A stretch of 64,000 nt of DNA from Bimuria novae-zelandiae CBS 107.79 (lineage: Eukaryota > Ascomycota > Dothideomycetes > Pleosporales > Didymosphaeriaceae). The notes beneath the pieces are model-generated. The model ran no database searches. It saw only the letters and a program-made list of their open reading frames with translations, and had not been told where the DNA came from. The stretch is from positions 24,182 through 88,181 of the forward strand of contig ML976670.1 of the NCBI GenBank assembly GCA_010015655.1, given 5' to 3'. The position numbers and the translations under genes are program-made. Positions 44,144-55,797 of this stretch are shown here, piece after piece; position 1 is the first letter of the stretch, and each line of letters starts with the position of its first letter.

Positions 44144-46270
44144 CCCTGCCGAGACAGTCAGTGCGCCGCGACACTAACGCGCCACCCCAACAGATGTAGC
44201 ACCTCAACTTTGACGCGCCGCATCTCCACCAATATGGATCCGATTGAGGCTGCAATCATCGCTATCGACTCACGAGAACCTAGAGAAACTTTCTTATATA
44301 GAAAAATTACAGAAGAATTTGGTGTTGTGCGGTCAACATTAACGCGCTGGCATAGACGCGCCATGCAGGCGCGTACATAGCTACTATAAACTCGCTAAAA
44401 TCTTAACTAATAACAAGAATCTAAGCTCTTATAGTATATATAGCGTCTTACTTAGAAAGGTCTACCCCCTACGCGTTAGATAATCTAAAACTTTGCATTA
44501 ATTATTACTAAAAAGGATATCTTTATGCGATAGGTTAATTACTTTATTAGGCGCTACCCTAACTCCCTAATCTCGCGATAGATAACTAGGCTAAATAGTA
44601 ATTACTATAACGCTAATTTAGGCGCAAGATATAGGCTCTACTTTAAGCTTTTACATAAGAAAATTATAAAGTATGGTATAGAGCCTTAGTATACCTATAA
44701 TATAGACGAAAAAGGCTTCCTACTTGGCATCACCGGCAGGTCAAAAAGGATCTTCGACAGGCCTATATATGAGAGTCGCCAAGTGAGGCAATCTATCCAG
44801 GATGGCAGTCGTGAGTGGATCTCGCTCATCGCATGTATATGCGCCGATGGATCTACTGTTAATCTATTACTAATCTATCGATCTGACGCTGAGACTCTAC
44901 AATCAAGCTAGGTTAAGGAAATTAACGTTAATTCTTATAGAGTCTTTATCACCTTATTAACCTCTGGATAGTTAAACAACGAGATAGGGCTTTAATAGCT
45001 AAAACAGGTGTTTAATCGCTGTACTAAGGAGAAGGCTTAATAGTAGTGGTAACTCTTAGTCCTTAATAGGTATGGATCTCACGTTACTATAGATTTTATT
45101 AACTACTATGATTAGAAAAAGATCCTCTTTGCAATATTTCCCCCTTACGCCACTTGTACGCTATAGCCTCTAGACGTCTATGTATTTAAGTCTCTTTCTA
45201 TCGCCTACTCTGACGAGCTCTCCGCATACCTATATAGGAGTTAGGGGCTATTAATAATCGCTAAAAGAGACTTCTTTACACTATTCTAGAGGGCTTAGAT
45301 AACGTTAGTTACGCCGTAATTAATTACTAAAGCTTTTAAGTATATAGGTATCTTGCCGCTAGATCCTACACTAATCCTTAGTTAATTTAATAGAGATAAG
45401 TCTCTAAAATAGAAATTGCGCGAAAGCTCTACTTTAGTACTTAGCGCGTCTAATTAGCGCAAAATTAATTGGCTTTTAAAGGTTATTGTTGATATAGGGG
45501 GAGGTGATGAGGCCAAGAAGCTAAGTTACACTATATACTTAATCTCTATATAGAAGTAGCTCCTAGAGCATGAGAATTAGGGGCTACGAGAAGCCCTTAT
45601 AAACCAGAAATAGCGTTAAATAAAGGGCAGGACTCTACCTTTTAAGTAGCTAGATTAGTAGTATAGAGGATCTGTTTTCTAGTTACCTGCCCGCGTATAG
45701 AGGGCGCGCGATTCTCTTAGCCAATAAAAGGCTGAAAAGTAATAACTACAACTCTAGAAAAGTGAGCAGAGAGAGATCTAGATAGCAAATAGGTAGCTTA
45801 AAGCTTGTTTACTATAGGAGAAGCGTATTACGCGTATAGTAGCTAGAAATACGCGCGCTAAGGAGAAAGCTAATTAGGCTACTAAGTAACGCCTCCGTTA
45901 ATAGGCTCGCAAGGCTTAATAACAATTTTAAAAATATTTTAAAATTGTTAAAAAGGGAAGCTAGAATGCTTTAAAAGCTACTTATATAATTATAAAGAGG
46001 AAGAAGCCTACGCCGGCATCTATACGCGTTAATATAGTAATATCTACGCTATTAGCGCCAGCATCGCGTAGTAGCTAAATAATTAGAATACTAAGTAGAT
46101 ATTTATAATTTAACTAGCTAGTAATCTTCTACAGCTCTATAAAATCTTAACTCTAAAAAATTTCGCGATAAAAGCTTTTGTGTAAAACTCTATAGCCTTA
46201 TGTTGCTAGCTGCGGTGCTGGTGTTGGGGTGGCGCGTTAGTGTCGCGGCGCACTAACTGTCTTGGTAGGG
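44144..46270 (+). mobile_element. pogo-type DNA transposon D
   Basis: 2127 bp. Inverted ends CCCTGCCGAGACAGTCAGTG and complement of CCCTACCAAGACAGTTAGTG, TA at 44142-44143 and 46271-46272. The plus strand reads an N-terminal helix-turn-helix segment NMDPIEAAIIAIDSREPRE then YRKITEEFGVVRSTLTRWH (44234-44370). After a damaged stretch comes YNIDEKGFLLGITGRSKRIF (near 44700-44760) and ESRQVRQSIQDGSREWISL. The 88-codon open frame over the N-terminus survives only as a fragment; the rest has RIP stops. Element E begins directly after its right TA. Confidence 0.9.
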
Positions 46271-46386
46271 TACCGTGCCGAGACAGTTAGTGCGCAGAGA
46301 TTGTTAATGCACAACCTAATAATGCGACCCCTTAACATTAACGCGACGCAACTCTACTAATATAGATCTAATTAACGCTATAATTA

Positions 46387-48248
46387 ACGTACATGCATAG
46401 CGAGTGGCCGGGCATAGCGAGTGGCCGAAAATGCCAAGACCCCATTAAAATCTACACTCTACACAATAGTATAGAACGCACACAAATAGTAATAAGAAAT
46501 TATAGTAGGCTAATCTACTTAGAATCTACTTCTACTTCTTTTTTACACGTGCGCGAATTATGCCTAGCCTCGCTATAGCGTCTATAGCGCTATTAAGTTA
46601 ATTTATCTCTATTAGCGCGCACCCTCTTCTTTGCCTTCTTCTTATTATTACGCGCCGTAAAGTCCTTTAGGGTAGCTAGTTACTAGCTATTAGTAGTTAT
46701 AAGGACCCCTTCCTACTATAGTTACTTTCTCTTATATAATTTACGTTATATAGTAGCCTTATTAGCGGCTTAAAGCTCAGCGTTACGCTTTATTATTAAT
46801 ACTAGAGAATACGCTATTAGCTTAGCGCCTTTTATAAGCTTTTTAACTACCTTAACTATACTTATTAGGGAGCTATTTAGGTGCCTCTAAATCCTCTCCT
46901 TCACCAGCGTCGATTGTGACCCTAATTCTAGGGTGTTGCTAGGCGTCTGCGACTGCCACGTACTATCGCGTATAGTAGAAGGCGAAGGCGTACGCAGACA
47001 AACGTTAAGCTTTAATATTATTATTTTTAGGTTAAGGGGAATAAGGCTAGCGCCTTAAAAGCCTCCTTAGATATTACTTTAAGTTATTATAGCCTTAAAA
47101 GCGGTAATAAAATAAGGTAGGACCTTAATTTTAGTAATATACATAATATAGTTGCGTATTAGATCCTCGGCTTGGCGCCTATATGCCTTCTTTAACGGCG
47201 AGAAACACCCCACATCTAGTGGCTGCAGGAGGTGCGACGAATATGGAGATATATAAAGAGTGATAATCTTCCTATCCTTGCAGTATTGCTAGAATTTAAG
47301 CAAGTTATGGCTTTTGTGGTTATTAATAATAAGTAACTAATAGCTACTAATAGTACGCTCTTTTATATGCGCGTTAAAGTGCTTTAGCTACTATAGACTA
47401 AGCTTGTTATTTGTCTAGCCGTTCTTAGAGACTGCGAGAACCTAGTCGCGAGGTAGATCCTTCTCTTGGTACCAGGCAGAGAGGTGGTGCTTGCCCTGAA
47501 AGATAAGGAAGGGTAGGATTGCCCACCCTATCGCATTAATGCTATAAATAGCTATTATCTACTTTTAATTACCTTGCTATACGCTCTTTAGCTTGCCTCA
47601 ACGCTTAGAGCCTATAATAACTACTCCTATTAATATCATGCCTATTATAAAGCTAGTCTTATTAAAGTTATAAGTATCTTTATCCAGGATACCATACTTG
47701 GCTTTAGTATTCTCTACAAGCCGGAACTAGCCCTGTACAACCTCAGGATCCTTACAGAGGGCTCTCTTATAGTCGTACTTTTAATTAAACTTGACTTAGA
47801 GCTCTAGCTAGCGCTTAATAAAGTAGTAAGGCTACCTTTAACTAACTAGCTCGTTATAGCGTATAGCTAGTAAAGAATTGGCTATATCTTTTATAGTAGC
47901 AAGCTAGGGCGGAAATCCTCGTATATCTAAATTAAGTATATACTACACAATCGCCTACTTCTCTCTTATAGTAAGTCTTATTAAGTTAGATACGCAATCG
48001 CGTTAAAAGGTAGTTCTAGCGCATCTCTATTATAGTATTCTTTTAGTAACGCTATAAACTACTATAGCGCGTGAAATTAAAAGTAGCGCGTCTCTTTTAA
48101 TAGCTTAAAGCGCAAGCTATAATCTAGTCTTTTTTAATTTAGGTAGTTTGTTGCGTTGTTAAGACATCGCGTTGTAGTAGAACGTTTTGATGGGGTCTTG
48201 GCATTTTCGGCCACTCGCTATGCCCGGCCACTCGCTATGCATGTACGT
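46387..48248 (-). mobile_element. pogo/Fot1-type DNA transposon, second copy (P2)
   Basis: 1862 bp, same family and orientation as 17868-19746, with which it is highly similar along its whole length; differences are mostly transitions. TA flanks both ends. The 17 bp subterminal unit occurs twice on the left (three times in P1). The DDE block SSHLLQPLDVGCFSPLKK-like sequence is readable near 47245-47180 on the minus strand. The zinc-knuckle cysteines that are intact in P1 are changed here to Tyr codons. Inserted in element E. Confidence 0.9.
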
Positions 48249-48783
48249 TATAGCTATTAAATTGCTAAAACTAGGAGAAGATTTTACGTATATAGAAATT
48301 GTAAAAAGATTTAGTGTTATACGCACTACGTTAGCGCGTAGGCACTAACGCGTCACGCAGGCGCATACACTCGCTAGCAAGAATCGCTAAAGCCTTAACT
48401 ATTAACAAGAAAAGGAGCTCCTACGATATATATAGCATCTTACTAAGAGAGGTCTACCTCTTATACATTAAATAATATAGAACTTCGCATTAATTATTAC
48501 TAAAAAAGTAGTTTTTATATAATAAGTTAATTATTTTATTAAGCGCTACTGTAACTCCTTAATCTTATAATAAATAATTAGGCTTAATAGTAATTATTAT
48601 AACGCTAATTTAAAGGCAAGATATAAGCTTTACTTAAAGTTTTTTTTATAAAAATATTATAAAGTATAGCGTAGAGCCTTAGTATTACTAGTTACTTAAA
48701 AAGGATCTTTAATAGGCCTTTATATAAAAGTTGCTAAGTTAGGTAGGCTATATAAGATAATAATTAAGAGTAAATCTTACTTG

Positions 48784-48784
<1 letters not shown>

Positions 48785-48814
<30 letters not shown>
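48785..48814. repeat. (TA)n microsatellite
   Basis: About 15 TA units within element E just before the 11-base repeats. A natural target for TA-inserting elements. Confidence 0.9.
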
Positions 48815-48815
<1 letters not shown>

Positions 48816-48837
48816 GCTAATCTCTATTCTTAATTTA

Positions 48838-50684
48838 ACGTGGTTCACCACCGAGCGGACCAACCCCACCGAGCGGGCTAACTTTGCTAAATGCAGCCCA
48901 CCTCTAGCTTATACCACAATGCCATCACAACATAACGCGCAACAACCTTATACTAAAAGTGCACTATAGCGTACTATCTAAGCTATAATTAAAGATTATA
49001 ATAAGAGTAAAAGACGCGTTATTATAGCCTTTAGCGTGCCTTAAATAATAGTATAATAATAACGCTAAGGAGCCCTCTCTTAACGCAATTACGAGCCTAA
49101 CTTAAAGAAGCTAACTAAGCTAGAGGAGGAGGCTCTAGTCCAACGTATACTTAAGCTTAACTAGCGAGGAATAGGTACAACAAGGGATATAGTCTAAGAT
49201 ATAGCTAATAATCTACTTACTAAGCGCGGTAGATAGCCTATTAGTAAGCACTAAGTAGACAGGCTTAAGACGCGTACGCCAGAAATTAAGCTTTAAAAGA
49301 GCTATCTATATAATTATTAGCAAGCCCTAAACGAAGATCCACGTATTATAACGCCCTAGTTTAAGCTAGTTACTAATACTAAGGCTAAGTATAGTATCGC
49401 TAATAACGACACGTACAACTTCGACGAGACAGGCTTTATAATAGGGGTAATACAGGGTTAGATAGTCTTTACAGGCTCTAAGAAGCAAAGCAACCTAAAG
49501 AAGATTTAACCTAATAACTATAAGTAAGTTACTAATATCTAGGGTATTAGCGCTAAAGGCTAGGCTCTACTACCCTTTCTTATCTTCCCTAGTAAGGTTC
49601 TAATTACGTCTTAGTTCTATAATCTACCCTAAGACTAGGTTATTAAAGTTAGTCTTAATAGCTAGACGTTAAATAAGCTTAGCCTTGCCTAGCTAAGGCA
49701 CTTTAATACCTATACTAAGGCGCGTAGTTTAGGTGCACACTAGCTACTAATTATAGATAGCTATAAGAGCTACTACTCACACGAATTCTATAAATACTAT
49801 AAGGAACAGAAGATTATTATTCTTTATATACCTCTATACTTATCACACCTCTTGTAGCCACTTAATATAGGTTATTTTTCGCCTTTAAAGCGGGCGTATA
49901 GTAATAAGATTAGTAGCTTAGCATAGTACGGCACTAAGTAAATTAAGAAGGAGGCCTTTTTACTAGCTTTTAAAGTAGCTTTTAAAAAGGTAATAATAAA
50001 GGCGAACATCTACGCAGGCTTTAAAGGCGCTAGATTAGTCCTACACGACCTAGAGGCAGTGTTATTAAGACTTAATATAGTTCTTCGTACGCTAACTCCA
50101 CCTAACGTAAAGGATACCCTATAAGAATTAAAAACACTAAGTAACCTCCGCGAAATAAAGGCTTAGTTAACGCTAGTTCGTAAGCGTGTATAGAAGTATA
50201 AAGATTTACTAGTTTCTCTGCTTCTTAGAGCTATTAAGTAGCTTAACAAAGGTGTTGCATTAATAAGGCACGAAATAGTATTAATATAATAGAAAATAGC
50301 AAGGCTTTATAAGGTAATAGAGATAGTAATAGAGGTAAAAAGTTAAAAGAGGAAGTATATTTAGGCAGCTAAGACACTTATAGTAGAAGAGGTAGTCGAT
50401 TTAATAGCTAAAAAGGATAGTAGTGGGCAAAAGGAGGGTGAAGAGTCTGTAAAGAGGGTGCATGGGCAGAGGCGCTGCGAACGTTGCGGCGAAGCTGGCT
50501 ACAACGCTCGCACCTGCGCAGTAGAAATTATAGATGCATCTAATAGCAATAAGTCTAAATAGTATTTCTATATTCTGCGAATTATAGTAAATTATAGTAG
50601 TGTTGTAGGAGGCGCTTCGCAATAGACTGACTTTTAAAAAGTGGCCCGCTCGGTGGGGTTGGCCCGCTCGGTGGTGAACCACGT
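48838..50684 (+). mobile_element. pogo/Fot1-type DNA transposon (P3), distinct family
   Basis: 1847 bp with inverted ends ACGTGGTTCACCACCGAGCG and internal subrepeats CACCGAGCGG; TA at 48836-48837 and 50685-50686. The plus strand carries a decayed transposase: helix-turn-helix region around 48950-49290, first Asp in NFDETGFIIG (49423-49452), second in LLIIDSYKSYYSHEFYKYYK (49748-49807), and SHLLQPL-like sequence leading to IGYFSPLKRAYS (~49845-49905). A C-terminal zinc knuckle reads CERCGEAGYNARTC (50476-50516) with Tyr in place of the metal-binding His. Stops sit at former Gln codons. Nested in element E, exactly at the end of one 11-base repeat unit. Confidence 0.9.
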
Positions 50685-50686
50685 TA

Positions 50687-50807
50687 TTCTTAATTTATTC
50701 TTAATTTATTCTTAATTTATTCTTAATTTATTCTTAATTTATTCTTAATTTATTCTTAATTTATTCTTAATTTATTCTTAATTTATTATTAATTTATTAT
50801 TAATTTA
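50687..50807. repeat. 11-base minisatellite, 11 units
   Basis: Nine units of TTCTTAATTTA followed by two of TTATTAATTTA. One more unit lies at 48827-48837, left of the P3 insertion, so the original array was 12 units. It lies within the transposase region of element E; elements B and D have only two to four related units at the matching place. Confidence 0.95.
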
Positions 50808-51964
50808 TTATTATAAGCCTACAATTAAGCTAAATAAAAGAAATTAATTTTTAATACTATATAGTCTTTATTACCTTATCTCCCACTAGCTAGTTAAATA
50901 ACGAGATAGGCCTTAAATAGCTTTAATAAGTATATTAACTTTTAATTCTTAATAGTTATAGATCTTACGTTACTATAAATTTTATTAATTATTATAATTA
51001 AAATAAAATTCTTTTAGCTATTATTTCCTCTATATTTAACGTATACGTTATAGCCTTTTAATATATATATTTTTAAGTGTCTCTTAGCTACCTACTTTAA
51101 TAAGTTTAATACTTATCTCTATAAAAGCTAAAGACTATTAATAGTTACTAAAAAAACTTTTTTATACTTTTTTAGAGGGCCTAGACTACGTTAGTTACGC
51201 TATAATTCATTATTAAGGCCTTTAAATATATAGGTTTCTTGCTACTAGATCTTTTACTTATCCTTAAGTAATTTATTAAGGAGCCCTCTTTAAAAGTAAG
51301 ATTATAAAAAAGCTCTATATTAGTACTTAGCGTATTAAATTAGTGTAAAATAAAGTAATTATTACGCTCTACTATAAAGGATATTATAATTAAAAAAGTT
51401 ACGTAAGCTTAGCTAGATAATATACTTAATCTCTATATAAAAGTAACTCTTAAAGTGTAGGGTAAAAGGCCTTTAAGAAGCTCTTATAAACTAGAAATAG
51501 CGTTAAAAAATAAAACTTTACCCTTTAAGTAACTTAAAAAGTAGTATAAAAAAGAGATAGCTAATTTAATTGTTAAGTAATATTTTTATTAATATACTTA
51601 TAAAAATTAATAGTAACCTTAAAAATATCTTAAATTTACCCTAAAAAGAAAGCTAAAGAGCCTTAAAATCTACTAATAAAATTATAAAAAAAAGATTTAC
51701 GATAGCACTTATAAGCGTTAATATAATAATATGTCTATTATTAACGCTATTATCGCGTAGTAGCTATTTAGTCAAAATACTAAGTAGATATTTATAATTT
51801 AATTATATAGAAATTATCTATAGCCCTATATAACCTTAACTCTAAAAAATCTCGCGATAATAGCTTTTGTGTAGAGCTTTATAGCCTTAAGTTACTAGCG
51901 GCGCGTTTATGTTAGGGCGCGTATTGACTGTCTCTGCGCACTGACTGTCTCGGCACGGTAAGTA

Positions 51965-53613
51965 AGCTAGTCGATAGGTAAGCTGGCCACCCGGATAAGT
52001 AGGCAACCCCACCAATACGCGACACCTGTGCAAAACACACGATTTCTTAGCAGCGCTACTTATAAATACTATTAACTATATATAGATTTAAGCACTCTAG
52101 CTATAATAGCATTAATAATTATTTTTAAAATACTTCATATAATTAATTTATATAATTAAGCTATTAAAGTTTTAGATACGTATATAGCCTTTTTAATACT
52201 ATTTACCTTTATAAAGCATTAATTTAGATCTACTTAAACGTGCTTACGCTAACGCTAAAAAGTAAATATTTTTAATTACTACTTAAGATATTATTTTTAC
52301 TTTTAAACTTATAGCTCTAGTATTTATAGCTACTAGAGCTTTACCTACTTTTTATAAGAGTAGCTAGGTTGTATAACCTAGATTCTTAACGCTCTAGATG
52401 CTATGCTGCACTATATAGAGATTATAAGGATTCTAGGAAATAGCGAGAAAGCTCTAAAGCTACTACTAAGGCTACTACTAATATATAGACATAGTAGGTC
52501 TCTAAAAGCCTTATAATAAGCTAAGTAAATACTAAATACTTAATTACTAGCCTAAATTATACCCTTTATAAAACTTTTTTCTAAATTTAATAGCTATAGC
52601 TAGACTTAATTATAAAGAATAAAGTAAAATTAAACCACTATAAGACGTATAAGATATATATAGGTAAATAAATAAGCTATATATAATATAGTTTATAAAG
52701 CTATAAGGAGTTTATATTAAGAGCCTATACTAGTTATTAAACATAGTTATCTTAAGTATAATATACGCTATAGCTACTTAATGCTTATTACTTTTAAGGT
52801 CTATCTATTTTTATAGGTTATATAGATATAGTCTAGTATGTAGAATAAGGAGAGCTATATTGTTTATAGACTCTAGTCTTTAAAAATATTTATACAATAT
52901 AGCTTTTACCTTATTACTGATAGAGACTTGATTATAAAGACTTACTTATAAATTTTTTTTAAAAACTTAATATAAGCTTTCTTTTTTTAACTGGTAGAAA
53001 GTACTCTAGTATTAGTATTCCCTAGAGTAATGCTAGTCTTATCTATATTATGTATATTTTCTACCTATATATTAAGAATCCATTAAGTCTACTTATAGAG
53101 CTCTAAAAAAGCGTATAACTATTTTATTATTATTATATTAGCTCGTTAAGCCTCTAGCTTTTTATTAATTATAAAGATAACGCATAGCTAGCGCAAAAAA
53201 AAAAGGTATAAAAAATAAAAATTATTAATAAGTTAGATATTACTATTTATATATAAAATATAACTTACTATTTCTCGTATGTAAGCGTATAAAGAAATGT
53301 AAGTATACGTATTTTTTAAAAGTTCTTTTATAAAGGCGTTCAACGCTACTAGTATTAGTAATTAATATACTACTTTTATACGTAATTAATATAGGTAAAT
53401 TAGTTTAATTAAGAAATACTATAGGCGATAGTTATAGTACAATAATTAAAATAAATATCTATATTAAAATTTTTAATAACTAATTATATAGCATGCTTAC
53501 AGGCGCCTATATTAATAAGCGTTATAGAGAGATATGGCGTGTTTTGTACAGGTGTCGCGTTTTGGTGGGGTGGTTCGCTTACCCGGATAGCCAGCTTACG
53601 TTATCAACTAGCT
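51965..53613. mobile_element. DNA transposon F of unknown family, TA target
   Basis: About 1.65 kb with ~80 bp inverted ends. Left reads AGCTAGTCGATAGGTAAGCT and then a block with CACCCGGATAAG and AATACGCGACACCTGTGCA; the right end is its diverged complement, closing ...AACTAGCT. TA flanks (51963-51964, 53614-53615). The interior is extremely A/T-rich, and I cannot read a transposase on either strand, so it could be a decayed autonomous element or a non-autonomous one. The terminal sequence shares no similarity with elements A-E. Confidence 0.7.
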
Positions 53614-53615
53614 TA

Positions 53616-53890
53616 TCGTGCCGCGACAGTTAATGCACAGCTTTTTACTAGTTAAGTTTAGAGAAATTAGTAACTTTAAAGCTATATAACTCTTTAACTG
53701 CTTAGTAATTTTAAATAATCTTTTAAAATATAAGATATTACGTATCTTAACTACAGATATATAATATAACTATAGTAAAAATAGTAAGTAGTTAAAGAGT
53801 TATATAGCTTTAAAGTTGCTAGTTTTTCTAAATTTAACTAGTAAAAAGCCGCGTATTGACTGTCTCTGCGCACTGACTGTCTTGGCACGG
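53616..53890. mobile_element. Fold-back MITE related to element E
   Basis: 275 bp that is almost entirely one long inverted repeat: arms of ~110-125 bases meet near 53740-53765. The ends (TCGTGCCGCGACAGTTAATG and complement of CCGTGCCAAGACAGTCAGTG) match the terminal repeats of element E, so E-type transposase could have moved it. TA flanks at 53614-53615 (shared with F) and 53891-53892. The right arm holds an extra copy of the GACAGTCA motif. No coding capacity. Confidence 0.85.
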
Positions 53891-53916
53891 TAGAAGAGCC
53901 ACATGAAAAGAACTAG

Positions 53917-54355
53917 GGTCACAGTTGGGCGGACAGCCTCAAGCGAGGACGCTATCTGCAGCGCTGTCCGCCCTGCTCTTAACTTTCCTACGTCGGAAGA
54001 TTATCAAGGACCGTTTTTGGCTAAGCATACAGAGGGTCGACTCGAGCACATTCTGCAGCAGGGCGCGAATGTGGTCGGCCCGTAGACTAGCGGCCCTCCG
54101 TGGGGCATTGACAGTCGTTTCACGAGCTTCAGAACGGGTGCGGCCAATGGGAAGGAAAGCTGTAGAGGAGGGAACTACAAGGTGGTTAGTCACTTTTCAT
54201 ACTATGACTCGCCTGCAGTTGTTTGTGATAGGGTCGCTGGGCCTGTTGCACAGACTTGCTATCACGAGTTCGACGGCAGGAGTGGATGCAGAAGCAAATT
54301 GGGTGGAATTAATGACATCAAGTCAAGCCGGGATGGCTTACGGCATGCTTGGTAA
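53917..54355 (+). pseudogene. Decayed host gene, 3' part
   Basis: Open plus-strand frame following an AG acceptor at 53915-53916. It contains AVRPALNFPTSEDYQGPFLA, a TAG at 54083-54085 (fits CAG to TAG), then continues in frame with SHFSYYDSPAVVCDRVAGP up to TAA at 54353-54355. The reading phase agrees with the exon ending at 44106. Without the transposon block the intron would be 61 nt, the normal size here. Protein not recognised; Cys-containing. An alternative 178-codon frame over the same bases (53925-54461) lacks an ATG near its start and is less convincing. Confidence 0.55.
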
Positions 54356-54501
54356 CGGCGACGGTGAGAGACTAGAGGAGGAGATAGAGGGGTATAAGTA
54401 TCCTGCTGTGTTCCTCGATGACCTGACCATCACACCACTTCGACAGCTTCTCCAACAGTGACTAAGCATCCAGCAAGCCACCAAGTCAACAAGCCAACAA
54501 G

Positions 54502-55329
54502 ATGAAGTTCGGATCCAGCATTCTCGTCACGGGCATTGCCCTGTTCAATGCCGTCCGCGGTGATGGTAAATCTCTTCCTGTTGCAATTCACATGTGCATG
54601 GCTTGAACTAACATTTTCCAGCCGTTCCGTGGGAGAGGCTCAACAAGAATGACTCGATGCTGCTCGTTCTTGACCTCCAGGTCGGCCTCTTCCAAACCGC
54701 CCGCGACTGGGATCCTACGCTGTACCGCGAGAACATCCTGGCCCATGCTGAGCTTGGAAAGCTTTTCAACCTCCCCGTCGTGATGACTACCTCTGCCGAG
54801 ACGGGCCCCAACGGTCCTCTCCCTAAGGAGATCTTGGAAATGTACCCCGACGCCCCTCTCATCAAGCGTCAAGGCGAGGTCGAGTATGTCTCACTCTCTT
54901 CCTCTCGCACACCCAATCTGACTCTGTCTTAGTGCTTGGGACAACGCGAAGTTCCGTGAAGCCATCAAGGCCACCGGCAAGAAGCAGATCATTATCGCCG
55001 GCATCACCACCGACGTCTGCACTGCTTTCCTGGCTCTCTCGCTCCGTGCTGAAGGATACTCTGTCTTCGCCAACATCGAGGCTAGCGGCACCTACTCGGA
55101 GCTTGTCCGCGACACGGCGAATTCACGCATGCAGCAGGCGGGTGTGCAGCTCGTCAGCATGTTCTCTATCGTGTGCGACTTGATGCGCGACTGGAGGAAC
55201 ACCCCCGGTGCCAAGGAGGTTCTGCCCTACCTTGACAGGTACCTGCCCGTGTACGGCTTCATAGCTCGTGGCCATGCGGCGGCCATTGACAACGGCACTC
55301 TTATTGATGGCGAGGCGGGACTCATCTAG
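54502..55329 (+). CDS. Isochorismatase-family cysteine hydrolase (YcaC-like)
   Basis: 240 residues from exons 54502-54565, 54622-54883 and 54933-55329 (introns 56 and 49 nt with GTAAAT and GTATGT donors; phases agree). Family catalytic triad visible: Asp in MLLVLDLQVGLF, Lys expected in the middle region (PLPKEI), and nucleophile Cys in IAGITTDVCTAFLAL, preceded by the usual cis-peptide GIT. The first 20 residues (MKFGSSILVTGIALFNAVRG) look like a secretory signal peptide, unusual for this mostly cytosolic family. The substrate is unknown: YcaC-type members are octameric amidohydrolases without a settled substrate. Start is the only ATG before the first intron. Intact. Confidence 0.9.
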
Positions 55330-55797
55330 AGGAAGCAAGTGCAATTGCCATTTCCAATGCGGAACTTCGCTGGGAAAATCTGAATGGCTTGCATGAGGGG
55401 ACAGAAAAAGGTTGACGGGTGTGAAAATTTCTTTGAGAGATCAGCTACAAACAAGAATTCTGTGGGTATACTTGGTTGCTCAAGTTCGTTGTTAATATTG
55501 ACCACCATCCTTGATTAATGTACATATCAATCAATCACCATCATTCACTGCCGACATGTGCGCTTGGGATTGGCTTATGATGACGCATTTTATTTGAGCT
55601 ACGGCCTTGACAAACAAATTCTATCAAAGGAGTGTCCTCTACCATCATCATACCATTCCCCTCCCCGGTGGGGTGACCCATGCGCTCTGCACCACAAATT
55701 CAAACACACCACTCTCTCCAGCCATCGGAAGAAGAAGAAACCTCGGGTCGCACCTCAGACACAACCAACAGATGCGTTAGTGTATTTGTCGAACCGA
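55330..55797. other. Convergent 3' region
   Basis: Between the hydrolase (+) and the secreted protein gene (-). No supported gene; a short open frame overlapping 55558-55893 is judged spurious. Confidence 0.45.

Larger units (their letters stand above)
46273..51958 (+). mobile_element. pogo-type DNA transposon E, enlarged by two nested transposons
   Basis: Ends CCGTGCCGAGACAGTTAGTG (left) and complement of CCGTGCCGAGACAGTCAGTG (right), TA at 46271-46272 and 51959-51960. Removing nested copies P2 (46387-48248) and P3 (48838-50684) leaves about 2.0 kb, the family size. The plus strand still shows a start-like STNIDLIN segment (46355-46380) and, after P2, KRFSVIRTTLARRH-like sequence near 48310. 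The rest is saturated with stops. An 11-base minisatellite expansion lies at the P3 insertion site. Confidence 0.85.
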
